From UBA4572 sp049965515 (lineage in GTDB: Bacteria > Nitrospirota > Leptospirillia > Leptospirillales > Leptospirillaceae), in the NCBI GenBank assembly GCA_049965515.1, contig JBMFWG010000006.1, forward strand, positions 1 to 54,581: a DNA stretch of 54,581 nt, read 5' to 3'. This document shows positions 8,341 to 17,089 of the stretch, one piece after another (position 1 is the stretch's first letter; the number at the start of each line of letters is the position of its first letter). Below the pieces are notes generated by a model, which did no database searches, was not told the DNA's origin, and saw nothing but the letters and a program-made list of their open reading frames with translations. The position numbers were made by a program, and so were the translations under genes.

Positions 8341-9345
8341 ATGATTCTGGCTCTCGAAACGTCCTGTGACGATACTTCTGTGGCCCTGGTTGATATGACT
8401 GGGGCCATTCTTTTTCATCGCTCCCTTTCCCAAATCTCCCTGCATGCCCCCTTTGGAGGAGTCGTTCCCGAGCTTGCCTCCCGTACCCATGCCCTACACC
8501 TTCCCCACCTTGTAGAGGATGCCTTCAGGGAAACCGGACGAGGCCTCTCCGATCTCACAGCGGCGGCTTTGACGATCGGTCCAGGACTTTCCGGAGGGCT
8601 TCTGTCGGCCATTGCCTATCTTAAAGGTCTATGTTTCATCTCCAAGCTTCCCATTATACCGGTGCACCATGTGCGGGCTCACCTTCGTGTGGCCGTTGGT
8701 TCTGTCGACGAGATCCCTCAAGGTGCTTTGGGTCTTGTTGTTTCGGGAGGACACTCCCACCTTTACCGTCTCAGCGCCTGGCCTAAATTGGAACTATTGG
8801 CCCGCACCGTCGACGATGCTGCAGGAGAGGCCTTTGATAAGGGAGCCAAGTCTCTAGGACTTCCATATCCCGGGGGGCCAGAAATTGAGCGCCTGGCCTC
8901 CCTTTATGGGGGAGAAGTCGATCGCCTTGTTAAGAATATTCAGACGCCCTCCCCATTTGACATGAGTTTTTCAGGGCTGAAAACCGCATTTGTTTCTCTT
9001 GTCTCCCGGGAAGGAAAAGACCTCTCACGCAGACCCTATCTTGCGGCCACCTGCCAAAGAGCGATCATTTCCCATATTGTCGATCGACTGGGGAAGGCAC
9101 TTCGTCATTACCGTCCTCCCGCCCTTCTTGTTGGAGGAGGTGTCGCGGCCAACGGGGCCTTTCGAAAAGCTCTTGAGTCCCTGTGTGCAGAAACGGGAGT
9201 GTCACTTTATGTCGCTCCTCGCCCCCTTTGCGGCGACAATGCAGTTATGGTAGCTTTGATGGGTTTGGAGATTTTTAGAAGTGGACAGTTCAGTTCATTT
9301 CCTTACGATGAGATCGCTCCCCGTCCACGATGGGATGAGGATTAG
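8341..9345 (+). CDS. tsaD: tRNA N6-adenosine threonylcarbamoyltransferase
   Basis: 334 residues. It transfers the threonylcarbamoyl group to A37 of ANN-decoding tRNAs (t6A). The start at ATG 8341 gives MILALETSCDDTSVAL, the canonical TsaD beginning; longer in-frame starts (TTG 8299, ATG 8308) would put a basic tail inside clpC and have no family counterpart. Metal ligands are seen in HHVRAHLRV (HxxxH) and near the end in PRPLCGDNAVMVAL. VVSGGHSHLY, DDAAGEAFDKGAK and GPEIERLA complete the ASKHA fold. Ribosome binding site is poor (the 10 bases after the clpC stop are pyrimidine-rich), so translation may be coupled to clpC. Confidence 0.94.
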   Translation: MILALETSCDDTSVALVDMTGAILFHRSLSQISLHAPFGGVVPELASRTHALHLPHLVEDAFRETGRGLSDLTAAALTIGPGLSGGLLSAIAYLKGLCFISKLPIIPVHHVRAHLRVAVGSVDEIPQGALGLVVSGGHSHLYRLSAWPKLELLARTVDDAAGEAFDKGAKSLGLPYPGGPEIERLASLYGGEVDRLVKNIQTPSPFDMSFSGLKTAFVSLVSREGKDLSRRPYLAATCQRAIISHIVDRLGKALRHYRPPALLVGGGVAANGAFRKALESLCAETGVSLYVAPRPLCGDNAVMVALMGLEIFRSGQFSSFPYDEIAPRPRWDED

Positions 9346-9357
9346 GATGGAGAAGGC

Positions 9358-11127
9358 GTGCCCGAAGGAGTTGTATCCGAGCTTGTAACCCGTGCCATGA
9401 GAATGGCAGGAGTTCAAAACTCATGGCCCCAGGATGTTCTCGACCGGATTCTAGCCCGGGGTGTCCGGCTTGAATGGCCAAAGAAGGAAGAGTTTGGAGA
9501 TCTTTCCACCCCCATGGCCATGTCCTTGGCCAAGGAGTTGGGAAAGCCTCCCCGTCATATTGCCGGGATGATTCTTGAGTCCCTTCGGCAGATCCCTGAA
9601 ACCTCGTCTTTGTTTTCCAAAGTCGACATTGCCGGGCCGGGGTACCTCAATTTTTCCTTTTCCTCCTCCTACCTCTCCAATTTCCTTGTACAGTGCCTTT
9701 CTGGTTCAGGTCTTGTTAACCGGGTCGCGATTTCCAAAAAGATCAATGTCGAATTTGTGAGCGCCAACCCCACCGGACCCCTGCATGTGGGTCATGGTCG
9801 CGGCGCGGCTTTTGGCGATTCTTTGGCCCGGATTCTTCGGGAAGTCGGCCACGACGTCTCGACCGAGTATTATATAAACGACGCCGGGAACCAGATGAAT
9901 ATGTTGGGAAAGTCAGTCTATCTGGCCTTCCGAAAGCTGACAGGCCATGAATCATTGGAAGAGAAGGTTCGATTGTTGGGCGATACGGATGGGTATCGTG
10001 GAAATTACATCGCCGATATTGCACGGGAAATTCTCGACAACCCCAAAGGGCTTCCTGATGATCTTCGGGAGGACGTCTTGGCAGGACGCTTTACCGATCA
10101 GGTTCAGTCCTTTTTCACCGATGTGTCCCAGCGTCGCATCATGGAGGGGATACGGGAGGATCTGTCTCGGTTTGGAGTGACATTCGATCGATACTTTTCC
10201 GAGAAAGCCCTCCATGAGAAGGGGACTGACGGACTCTCCTCCATTGCCCGCTGGTTGTCTCATCTCGAAAAAGAAGCTGATGGGGCGATCTACGCATCAG
10301 ACGGGGCCCTATGGTTCCGAACCACGGCCATGGCTGACGACAAGGATCGTGTGCTACGAAAGTCCGATGGATCCTACACCTATTTTGCGGCGGATATTGC
10401 CTACCATGCCGATAAGGTTGCCCGAGGTTATGACATCATGGTGGATGTCTGGGGAGCGGATCATCATGGCTACCAAGCCCGTATGCAGGCTGTAGCAAAA
10501 GTCTTGTCCGAGCGAGCAAAGCGGCCTGTCGATCTGAAGATCTGTCTCATCCAGCTTGTCTCCCTTCTGCGTGATGGAAAAGCCGTCAGCATGTCCACCC
10601 GAGCGGGAGAATTTGTAACGCTCTCCGAGGTTCTCGATGAGGTTGGTGTCGATGCCACACGCTTTTCCTATTTGACCAGAAGCCACGAATCTGCTCTGGA
10701 GTTTGACCTGTCAAAGGCCAAAGAGCGATCCATGGATAACCCGGTCTATTATGTTCAGTATGCCCATGCCCGGGTTAAAAGCCTGCTTTCTCAGGCCAAT
10801 TCACGCGGAGTGAAGATCGGAGATTTCCATCCGGAGGATTTCGCTCCCCTTGAGGAGCCGGCTGCCCGTTCCTTAATTCGCCTTATGGCCCAGTTCTCCG
10901 GAGTGCTGCATCGAGCCGCAGATTCCTTCGAGGTCCACCCCCTGACGGACTATCTGACGGCATTGGCGGGTGCCTACCATCATTATTACTTTCACCATAG
11001 AATCCTTTCTGCGGAAGAAGCGGATCGACCGGTTATGATGGCGAGAATTGGCCTCTCCATGGCCGTAGGACGAATTCTGGCGTCAGGTTTGGCCCTGTTG
11101 GGTGTCCGAGCTCCGGATTCCATGTGA
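9358..11127 (+). CDS. argS: Arginyl-tRNA synthetase
   Basis: 589 residues, class I synthetase charging tRNA-Arg. The N-terminal additional domain is followed by SANPTGPLHVGHGRG (HVGH signature, about residue 143), then YINDAGNQMNMLG and VWGADHHGYQARM. The KMSKS-like loop reads AVSMSTRAGEFVTL, and the C-terminal DALR-type anticodon domain has YVQYAHARV. Start is GTG 9358, preceded by GGAGAAGG; an ATG at 9347 is in another frame. It begins 12 bases after tsaD, and tgt overlaps its stop by 4 bases, so these genes are probably cotranscribed. Confidence 0.95.
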   Translation: MPEGVVSELVTRAMRMAGVQNSWPQDVLDRILARGVRLEWPKKEEFGDLSTPMAMSLAKELGKPPRHIAGMILESLRQIPETSSLFSKVDIAGPGYLNFSFSSSYLSNFLVQCLSGSGLVNRVAISKKINVEFVSANPTGPLHVGHGRGAAFGDSLARILREVGHDVSTEYYINDAGNQMNMLGKSVYLAFRKLTGHESLEEKVRLLGDTDGYRGNYIADIAREILDNPKGLPDDLREDVLAGRFTDQVQSFFTDVSQRRIMEGIREDLSRFGVTFDRYFSEKALHEKGTDGLSSIARWLSHLEKEADGAIYASDGALWFRTTAMADDKDRVLRKSDGSYTYFAADIAYHADKVARGYDIMVDVWGADHHGYQARMQAVAKVLSERAKRPVDLKICLIQLVSLLRDGKAVSMSTRAGEFVTLSEVLDEVGVDATRFSYLTRSHESALEFDLSKAKERSMDNPVYYVQYAHARVKSLLSQANSRGVKIGDFHPEDFAPLEEPAARSLIRLMAQFSGVLHRAADSFEVHPLTDYLTALAGAYHHYYFHHRILSAEEADRPVMMARIGLSMAVGRILASGLALLGVRAPDSM

Positions 11128-12275
11128 CGAGCTCCCCGTTTTTCGAGCGGATTTCCTCCGATCGCTCCTCCCTTGCGAGGGAAGGAGTCATCAGGACTGG
11201 CCATGGGTCCGTTCCGACTCCGGCCTTCATGCCCGTGGGGACCCGCGGAACGGTCAAGGGGCTGACCCCCGAGACGCTGTCATCCTGCGGGGCGGAAATC
11301 GTACTGGTCAATGCCTTCCATCTCTGGCTTCGACCCGGGACGGAGAGGGTTCGGGATGCCGGGGGCATCGGTCGAATGATGGGGATCGACTGTCCCATTC
11401 TCTCCGACAGCGGCGGCTACCAGATCCATAGCCTTGAGACACGAAGGACGGTGACGGAGGAAGGAGTCAGCTTTCTATCGCCCTATGATGGTGCCAAGGT
11501 GTTCCTTTCTCCCGAGATTTCCGTTGCCCATTCGGAGCTTCTGGGTGTGGATATCCGGATGGTTCTTGACGACCTTGCTGGTGCGGCCGCTCCCCCCGAG
11601 AGAATCCGCCAGGCGATGGAGCGGACTCACCGCTGGGCGCTTCGGGCGCTCAATGCATGGGATCCGGGAGCGACAGCTCCCCTTTTTGGAATAGTTCAGG
11701 GGGGAATCGACCGGACTCTTCGCGAGGAAAGTGCGAAAGGCCTTGTTTCCTTGGCGGGGTCCCAGGGGCAATCTTTTTCTGGATTTGGAATCGGGGGGCT
11801 GGGCGTCGGTGAGACCGGGGAGGAGAGGCTCGCCGTTCTTGATACCACCGTTCCGATTCTTCCGGAGGATCGCCCTCGCTACCTTATGGGCGTCGGGTAT
11901 CCAGGTGACATTCTTGAGGCCGTGCGTCGGGGTGTGGACCTTTTCGACTGCGTTCTCCCTACGAGAAATGCCAGAAACGGGAGTTACTTCACCCGTGACG
12001 GGGCCATTGCGATCCGGAATGCGCGCTTTCGGGAGGACGATCGTCCAATCGACCCTTTCTGTGTCTGTGCAACCTGCCGACGCCACTCCCGGGCCTACCT
12101 CCATCACCTTGTGAAAAACGACGAGATGACTGGGGCGATCCTGGGAACAATTCACAATGTATCTTTTTATCTTGAAATCATGCGCGAAATTCGGGCCCGC
12201 ATACGCTCCGGAACCCTTTCCGGACTTGACTGGCCTTGCTTTACTACACGTCACGCCACTGGAGGAGACTCGTGA
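11124..12275 (+). CDS. tgt: tRNA-guanine transglycosylase (queuine tRNA-ribosyltransferase)
   Basis: 383 residues, standard bacterial length. It exchanges G34 for preQ1 in GUN-anticodon tRNAs. Seen: active-site DSGGYQIHSL (most homologues have DSGGFQ), TEEGVSFLSPYDG, FGIVQGG, GIGGLGVGE, catalytic Asp in DLFDCVLPTRNARNG, and a zinc site CVCATC with a His about 26 residues later (GTIHNVS). Start is GTG 11124 overlapping the argS stop (GTGA). The loop that usually reads MxFDECxP is MVLDDLAG here, a modest deviation. It is directly followed by yajC-secD-secF, the widely conserved tgt-yajC-secDF order. Confidence 0.95.
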   Translation: MTSSPFFERISSDRSSLAREGVIRTGHGSVPTPAFMPVGTRGTVKGLTPETLSSCGAEIVLVNAFHLWLRPGTERVRDAGGIGRMMGIDCPILSDSGGYQIHSLETRRTVTEEGVSFLSPYDGAKVFLSPEISVAHSELLGVDIRMVLDDLAGAAAPPERIRQAMERTHRWALRALNAWDPGATAPLFGIVQGGIDRTLREESAKGLVSLAGSQGQSFSGFGIGGLGVGETGEERLAVLDTTVPILPEDRPRYLMGVGYPGDILEAVRRGVDLFDCVLPTRNARNGSYFTRDGAIAIRNARFREDDRPIDPFCVCATCRRHSRAYLHHLVKNDEMTGAILGTIHNVSFYLEIMREIRARIRSGTLSGLDWPCFTTRHATGGDS

Positions 12276-12571
12276 ATACTCAAGCCCCGGCCGCCTCATC
12301 GGCCCAGACACTCATGCAGATTGTCCCTATCCTTCTTATCGTCGTGCTTTTTTATGCATTGGTAATTATGCCCCAAAAGAAGCGCCAGAAGAAAATGGCC
12401 GAATTCCTCTCGGCCCTCAAGGTTGGGGATCGTGTGGTGACCGGAGGAGGCCTTGTGGGAACAATAACGGCTATCGGCGAGAAGGAGATCTCCCTTGAGA
12501 TCGCTCCCGGTGTCGTCATTACCGTCATGCGACAGGCCGTGCTGGCTTTGGCGGGCGAGAGTCTGTCCTGA
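12272..12571 (+). CDS. yajC: Sec translocase accessory protein YajC
   Basis: 99 residues with one transmembrane helix (about 13-33, LMQIVPILLIVVLFYALVIM). A cytoplasmic tail follows, with QKKRQKKMAEFLSALKVGDR and VVTGGGLVGTI, the family pattern. YajC associates with SecDF and the SecYEG channel. Start is GTG 12272, overlapping the tgt stop (GTGA) with GGAGGAG just upstream. A longer reading back to 12236 would add a sequence that only mirrors tgt. It is part of tgt-yajC-secD-secF. Confidence 0.93.
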   Translation: MNTQAPAASSAQTLMQIVPILLIVVLFYALVIMPQKKRQKKMAEFLSALKVGDRVVTGGGLVGTITAIGEKEISLEIAPGVVITVMRQAVLALAGESLS

Positions 12572-12624
12572 CCGAAATAGTCTAATATTGGTTTGTCTTA
12601 CCCATCCCCGGAGAACAGTCGGTC

Positions 12625-14196
12625 ATGCATAAAAAAAGCGTGCGCGGGCGCATTTTGCTCCTGATAACATTCACATTTCTTTCCCTTGTCTTTCTTCTTC
12701 CCTCGCTACCGGTCTGGCACTCATTGTCTCCGGGGATAAAAAAGGTTCTTCCGGATGGGGCAATCTCCCTAGGGCTCGACTTGCGGGGAGGCATGTCTGT
12801 CACGCTTCAGGTGATGGAAGAGAAGGCCATTTCCGGAACGCTGACGGAAATCATTGCCGGCCTTTCCGAGAAAGGAGTCCATGCGGAGGTTCAGGGGACA
12901 TCCATTACCGCTCCCTTTGATACTCCCGCCAAGAAGAAGGAGATTCTCGACTACCTCGCAAGCCGTGCCCCCTTTATGAAAAAGACACAGGAGACTTCTG
13001 GGAGTTTAACCTTTTCCCTCTCTGATGCCGAGGCGACCCGGATTCGGAAGCATGCGATGACCCAGGCGATCGAGGTCATCCGAAACCGTATTGATCAGTT
13101 TGGCGTTTCAGAGCCTGTCATCGAACAGCAGGGACGCGATCGTATCCTGATCCAGCTTCCCGGGGTGACCGATCCGGAGCGTGCGATGGCCCTGATTGGC
13201 CGGACAGCCCGTCTTGAGTTTATGCTGGCTGACGATACCACCGATCCTGCCCTTTATACCTCCAGCAAGACCCCACTGCCTCCCGGTGACGAGATCCTCT
13301 ATGGAAATGCTTCCGCAAAGTCGGGTGGCTCCCGGATCCCTTATCTTTTGAAATCTGTTCCTCTCATGGGGGGAGATACGATCAGTGATGCCCGGGTCGC
13401 CTTTGGACAGTTCAACGAACCCTATGTCTCTCTGACCTTCAATAGCACCGGGGCCAAGCTCTTTGACCGGATTACGAAAGACCACGTCAAGGAGCGTTTA
13501 GCCATCGTTCTTGATAAAACGGTCTACTCTGCTCCCGTGATCCAGGAGGAAATTTCCGGAGGTCAAGCCCAGATTACCGGTAGCTTCTCCCTGAAGGAGG
13601 CCAAGGATCTGGCCATCGTTCTTCGATCCGGGGCCCTTCCTGCTCCGGTCCGGATCCTCCAGAATGTAACCGTTGGTCCCTCTTTGGGGAAGGATTCGAT
13701 ACGTGCAGGCCTTCATGCCACACTCATTGCCCTGCTCCTGGTCTTGGCTTTCATGGCAGTTTACTACCGCTTTTCCGGAGTCGTGGCCGACTTTGCCCTC
13801 TTGCTCAACATGCTGTTTCTTCTGGGAGCCATGGCGGCTCTGCACGCGACGTTAACCCTTCCGGGAATCGCCGGCGTCATCCTGACAGTGGGAATGGGCG
13901 TCGACTCGAATGTCCTGATCTTTGAGCGCATCCGTGAGGAACTGCGGGCCGGCAAGCCCATTCGCTCTTCCATCGATTCGGGCTACGACAAGGCCTTCCT
14001 GACGATCGTCGACTCCCATGTCACAACACTTATTACGGCCATTATTCTCTTTATTTTTGGAACAGGACCTATCAAGGGTTTTGCCGTGACGTTGACGGTG
14101 GGGATCGCCATCAACCTCTTTACCTCCCTGGCCGGCACCCGTATCGTCTTCGACCTTCTGGCGCGCCGATCAAAGCTCGAGCGGCTTTCGATATGA
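12625..14196 (+). CDS. secD: Protein translocase subunit SecD
   Basis: 523 residues. N-terminal helix (about 7-27) and the family motif LGLDLRGGMSVTL. A large periplasmic P1 region follows, then RSGALPAPV before a five-helix bundle, ending LTVGIAINLFTSLAGTRIVFD. The TM4 region has GVILTVGMGVDSNVLIFERI, carrying the conserved Asp used in proton-driven pulling. It works with SecF and YajC to draw exported proteins through SecYEG. ATG 12625 lies 53 bases after yajC; the ribosome binding site is GGAGAACAG. Confidence 0.95.
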   Translation: MHKKSVRGRILLLITFTFLSLVFLLPSLPVWHSLSPGIKKVLPDGAISLGLDLRGGMSVTLQVMEEKAISGTLTEIIAGLSEKGVHAEVQGTSITAPFDTPAKKKEILDYLASRAPFMKKTQETSGSLTFSLSDAEATRIRKHAMTQAIEVIRNRIDQFGVSEPVIEQQGRDRILIQLPGVTDPERAMALIGRTARLEFMLADDTTDPALYTSSKTPLPPGDEILYGNASAKSGGSRIPYLLKSVPLMGGDTISDARVAFGQFNEPYVSLTFNSTGAKLFDRITKDHVKERLAIVLDKTVYSAPVIQEEISGGQAQITGSFSLKEAKDLAIVLRSGALPAPVRILQNVTVGPSLGKDSIRAGLHATLIALLLVLAFMAVYYRFSGVVADFALLLNMLFLLGAMAALHATLTLPGIAGVILTVGMGVDSNVLIFERIREELRAGKPIRSSIDSGYDKAFLTIVDSHVTTLITAIILFIFGTGPIKGFAVTLTVGIAINLFTSLAGTRIVFDLLARRSKLERLSI

Positions 14197-14224
14197 TGTC
14201 CACCTCCATTGGGAGACCTCACCC

Positions 14225-15172
14225 ATGTTTGAATTGATCCGTAATCCTTCCATTGACTTCATGGGAAAGAAGAAGATTTCCCTGGGCCTTTCCTCCCTTC
14301 TGGTTCTGATCGGTCTCTTTGCCCTGGTCCAGATTGCCCGGGGGCAGGCCAACCTGGGAATCGATTTTACGGGGGGAACGGCTCTTCTCGTTCACTTTGA
14401 GCGTCCGGAACCCATTTCCGAAGTCCGGACAGTCCTTTCCGGTAACGGATTTTCCGGGGCACAAATCCAGAATGTCAACGGAACCTCCGATTTGTTTATT
14501 CGGGTGAAGGCTCGAAGTGAGTCGGCGCACTCGGTGACAGAGTCGATCCTGTCCCTTCTCCATGGACATTTTTCAGGGAACCCCCTGACGATCCGCCAGT
14601 CGATCGAGATCGGGCCAACAATCGGAAGCGAGCTTGCAGGCAAGGCTCTTGTGGCCATTTTCTTCTCCCTGGTCGGCTTCATTCTCTATATTGCGGTGCG
14701 GTTCGAGTTCCGTTTTGGACTGGCCGCCGCGATCTCAACCTTTCATAACGTCATTGCCGTTCTCGGGATCCTCTATCTTCTCCATGTCGAGATCAACCTT
14801 CTGATCGTTACAAGTCTGTTGACCCTGGCGGGCTACTCCCTGACAGACACGGTGGTCGTCTTTGACCGGATCCGGGAACAGATGCGCCGATCCGTTCGCC
14901 AGACCCCAGAGGCTCTGATCAACTCAGGGATCAATCAGGTGCTCTCGCGGACGGTTGTGGTATCATTAACAGTGGAGCTCGTGCTTTTTGCGCTCCTGAT
15001 CGGTGGAGGTCCTGTCATCCATGATTTTTCGCTGGCCCTTTTTATTGGCGTTCTGATCGGGACCTACGCCTCTATCTTTGTGGCGAGCCCTCTTCTTCTG
15101 ATCCTGCCGGGCCGCAGGAAAGGATTGGGTTTTGGGCCGCGGAAACCGGCTCCGGAAAAGAACGGGGTCTGA
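14225..15172 (+). CDS. secF: Protein translocase subunit SecF
   Basis: 315 residues, the normal size. One N-terminal helix (about 20-40), the signature LGIDFTGGTALLVHF, a short periplasmic domain, then five helices. SLLTLAGYSLTDTVVVFDRI carries the conserved Asp, and the basic C-terminal tail is typical. It forms the SecDF complex with the preceding gene, 28 bases away. The stop is followed by a weak 5-bp hairpin (ACCCG-loop-CGGGT, 15172-15186) and TTT, too small to call a terminator. Confidence 0.95.
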   Translation: MFELIRNPSIDFMGKKKISLGLSSLLVLIGLFALVQIARGQANLGIDFTGGTALLVHFERPEPISEVRTVLSGNGFSGAQIQNVNGTSDLFIRVKARSESAHSVTESILSLLHGHFSGNPLTIRQSIEIGPTIGSELAGKALVAIFFSLVGFILYIAVRFEFRFGLAAAISTFHNVIAVLGILYLLHVEINLLIVTSLLTLAGYSLTDTVVVFDRIREQMRRSVRQTPEALINSGINQVLSRTVVVSLTVELVLFALLIGGGPVIHDFSLALFIGVLIGTYASIFVASPLLLILPGRRKGLGFGPRKPAPEKNGV

Positions 15173-15207
15173 CCCGTTTTACGGGTTTTGGGGAAAGGAA
15201 CAGTCTG

Positions 15208-15318
15208 GTGCAGGGTGGTATCGACATTTCGGAGGTTCTTGGAAGCATCGGCCTTTTCGTATTACCGCCGGTGACAGTTCTCGTCATTCTTTATCTCAAG
15301 AAGAAGAATGTCATCTGA
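15208..15318 (+). CDS. Short hydrophobic ORF, predicted single-pass membrane peptide (36 aa)
   Basis: GTG start at 15208 with GGGAAAGGAA ending 7 bases upstream, and TGA at 15316-15318. The peptide begins VQGGIDISEVLGSIGLFVLP and ends in VTVLVILYLKKKNVI. One helix of about 20 hydrophobic residues (with a PP kink) is followed by KKK, the expected charge pattern for an inside C terminus. It sits 35 bases after secF and 63 before recJ, same strand. I do not recognise a family. The ribosome binding site, hydrophobic helix and terminal lysines argue for a real gene; the short length and non-ATG start argue for caution. Confidence 0.5.
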   Translation: MQGGIDISEVLGSIGLFVLPPVTVLVILYLKKKNVI

Positions 15319-15381
15319 GGAGTGTCCGGGAGGGCGGTCGGATGACCTCCTCCCGCGCTTACACATGGCAGGAGAGTTCCT

Positions 15382-17049
15382 ATGATGGACACATCTTCTC
15401 GCCGTCAGGCGATTCGTGACTGGGATGTTCAGGATACAGACGAATCCAGCGTCTATGCCCTCTCTCGGGCATGGGGGCTCGATCCTGTCTGGGTTCGAGT
15501 CCTCCTTGGCAGAGGAATCGACAAAAGATCTTTTGAAAGGGATATTACGGCTCCGTGTCCTCCGGGAGATGATTCCCTAGGGGAGATGACGGAACCCCGG
15601 GCGTGGTTCCATGATCTTCTCTCCTCCAGAGATCCGGTTCTCGTCTATGCGGATCTTGATGTCGACGGTCTCTCCTCCGCCGCAATTCTCTCCCGTTTCT
15701 TTCGGCTCCGCCATCATTCTCACGCGGTTCTTCTTGCCAATCGCGAGGACGGCCGATCTCTCCTTCCCTCCCGGATCCGGCCCTTTCAGGAAAAGGGATT
15801 CCGGAGGATCATCGTCTGCGATATGGGTACGTCGAGTGCTGATGTTCTGAGGATGCTTCTGGGAGAGGGGATGTCCTGCCTGGTGGTGGATCACCACCTT
15901 GTTCCCGAGGAGTGGCCCCGCCATTCTGTTCCTCTTGTCCATCCCTCAGGGCGATCGGCCCTGACCTCTGCCGGGGCGGCCTATACCCTTATCCGTCCCT
16001 ACCTCTCTTCGGAAGAGGAACCTCAGATGGCCTTTCTTGCGGGTCTCTCTGTCCTGGGGGACCGGGCGCCGCTCATTCGCGAGAATCGCTACCTTACCCT
16101 TTCCCTCCTGTCCGAAGAGACGCTGGCCGTCTTTCCGGGAATTCGCCTTCTTCTTAGACGGCGAGTGCGCCGGGCTCCGATTGTCAGCGACTACTCCTTC
16201 GGGGTGATCCCTTTTTTAAATGCCCCGGGTCGCATGGGGGACCCCTCCCCCTCGTTTGACCTGCTTATGTCCTCCTCCGCTGGGGAATCCGAAAAAACCG
16301 TGGCCGTTCTTCTCGAGATGAACCGTCGCCGGCAGGAGCTTGAGTGGCTTCTTTATGAAGAGATCCGCCGCAAGGGCCCCGAAGAGTTTGTCTTCTACGA
16401 CAAGGACTGGTTTCCCGGGGTGTTGGGGCGTGTAGCCCATCGGGTTTCAGAGGAATGGAATCGAACTGTTTTTGTGGGAACCATGACGGCCTCCTTTACG
16501 ATTCGGGGATCGATACGCTGTCGGAATGGAGATCGCTTTTCTGATATCATGGCGGCCCTTTCCGGTCTGCCGATCACGGGGGGCGGGCACCCTATGGCCG
16601 GAGGGCTCGAGTTTCCAGCCGATCTCCTTCCCGAGGTGTCCCGACGACTCTCTCGATTGCTTAATGCCTCTTCCTTGAATTCGGAGGGCGGGACAATGGA
16701 GGGAACGGACGAGAGGGACCCCTTAAGGATTGATGCCTTTCTTCCTGCCTACTTCAGAAATCCCATCTTCTGGGAAGGATATCGAAAGCTCTTTCCCTTT
16801 GGGGAAGGCTTTTCTCGTCCCCTTTTTGGGGTCCGGCGAGCTCGGATCGAACGGCTGGAAGAGGGAAATGGAAAGATGCAAGCCTGTGCCTATCGATGGC
16901 GACATGGGAGCGGCCGGGCTTTTTTTCGGGAAGGGGAGGCGGTCCTCTCCCCCGGGCAGGACTATGATCTTGTTGTAACCCCCGAGATCCGGGGCAAGGG
17001 AGATTATCTTGAGCGCCTCTTCGTTGTCGCCGATTACCGACCGGCCTGA
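15382..17049 (+). CDS. recJ: Single-stranded-DNA-specific exonuclease RecJ (DHH family)
   Basis: 555 residues, close to the usual 570. DHH motifs: YADLDVDGLSSAAI (motif I, about residue 90), IIVCDMGTSS, CLVVDHHLVPE (the DHH), then LGDRAPLIRENR. The DHHA1 signature is ITGGGHPMAGGLEF (about 395-408), and an OB-like C-terminal domain follows (FPFGEGFSRPLFGV). RecJ degrades single strands 5' to 3' in recombination and mismatch repair. Motif wording is more divergent than in enterobacterial RecJ (DLDVDG for DFDADG), but every metal-binding Asp and His position appears to be kept. Start is the first of two ATGs at 15382, with AGGAG 6 bases upstream. rel follows after 40 bases. Confidence 0.88.
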   Translation: MMDTSSRRQAIRDWDVQDTDESSVYALSRAWGLDPVWVRVLLGRGIDKRSFERDITAPCPPGDDSLGEMTEPRAWFHDLLSSRDPVLVYADLDVDGLSSAAILSRFFRLRHHSHAVLLANREDGRSLLPSRIRPFQEKGFRRIIVCDMGTSSADVLRMLLGEGMSCLVVDHHLVPEEWPRHSVPLVHPSGRSALTSAGAAYTLIRPYLSSEEEPQMAFLAGLSVLGDRAPLIRENRYLTLSLLSEETLAVFPGIRLLLRRRVRRAPIVSDYSFGVIPFLNAPGRMGDPSPSFDLLMSSSAGESEKTVAVLLEMNRRRQELEWLLYEEIRRKGPEEFVFYDKDWFPGVLGRVAHRVSEEWNRTVFVGTMTASFTIRGSIRCRNGDRFSDIMAALSGLPITGGGHPMAGGLEFPADLLPEVSRRLSRLLNASSLNSEGGTMEGTDERDPLRIDAFLPAYFRNPIFWEGYRKLFPFGEGFSRPLFGVRRARIERLEEGNGKMQACAYRWRHGSGRAFFREGEAVLSPGQDYDLVVTPEIRGKGDYLERLFVVADYRPA

Positions 17050-17089
17050 TTCTTTCCCTGAATCGATCCACCCTCCCAGGGAGGGAGAT

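Noticed and set aside
15172..15189. Hairpin ACCCG-TTTTA-CGGGT plus TTT after secF as terminator
   Set aside because: Only five base pairs with an A/T loop; too weak to claim.
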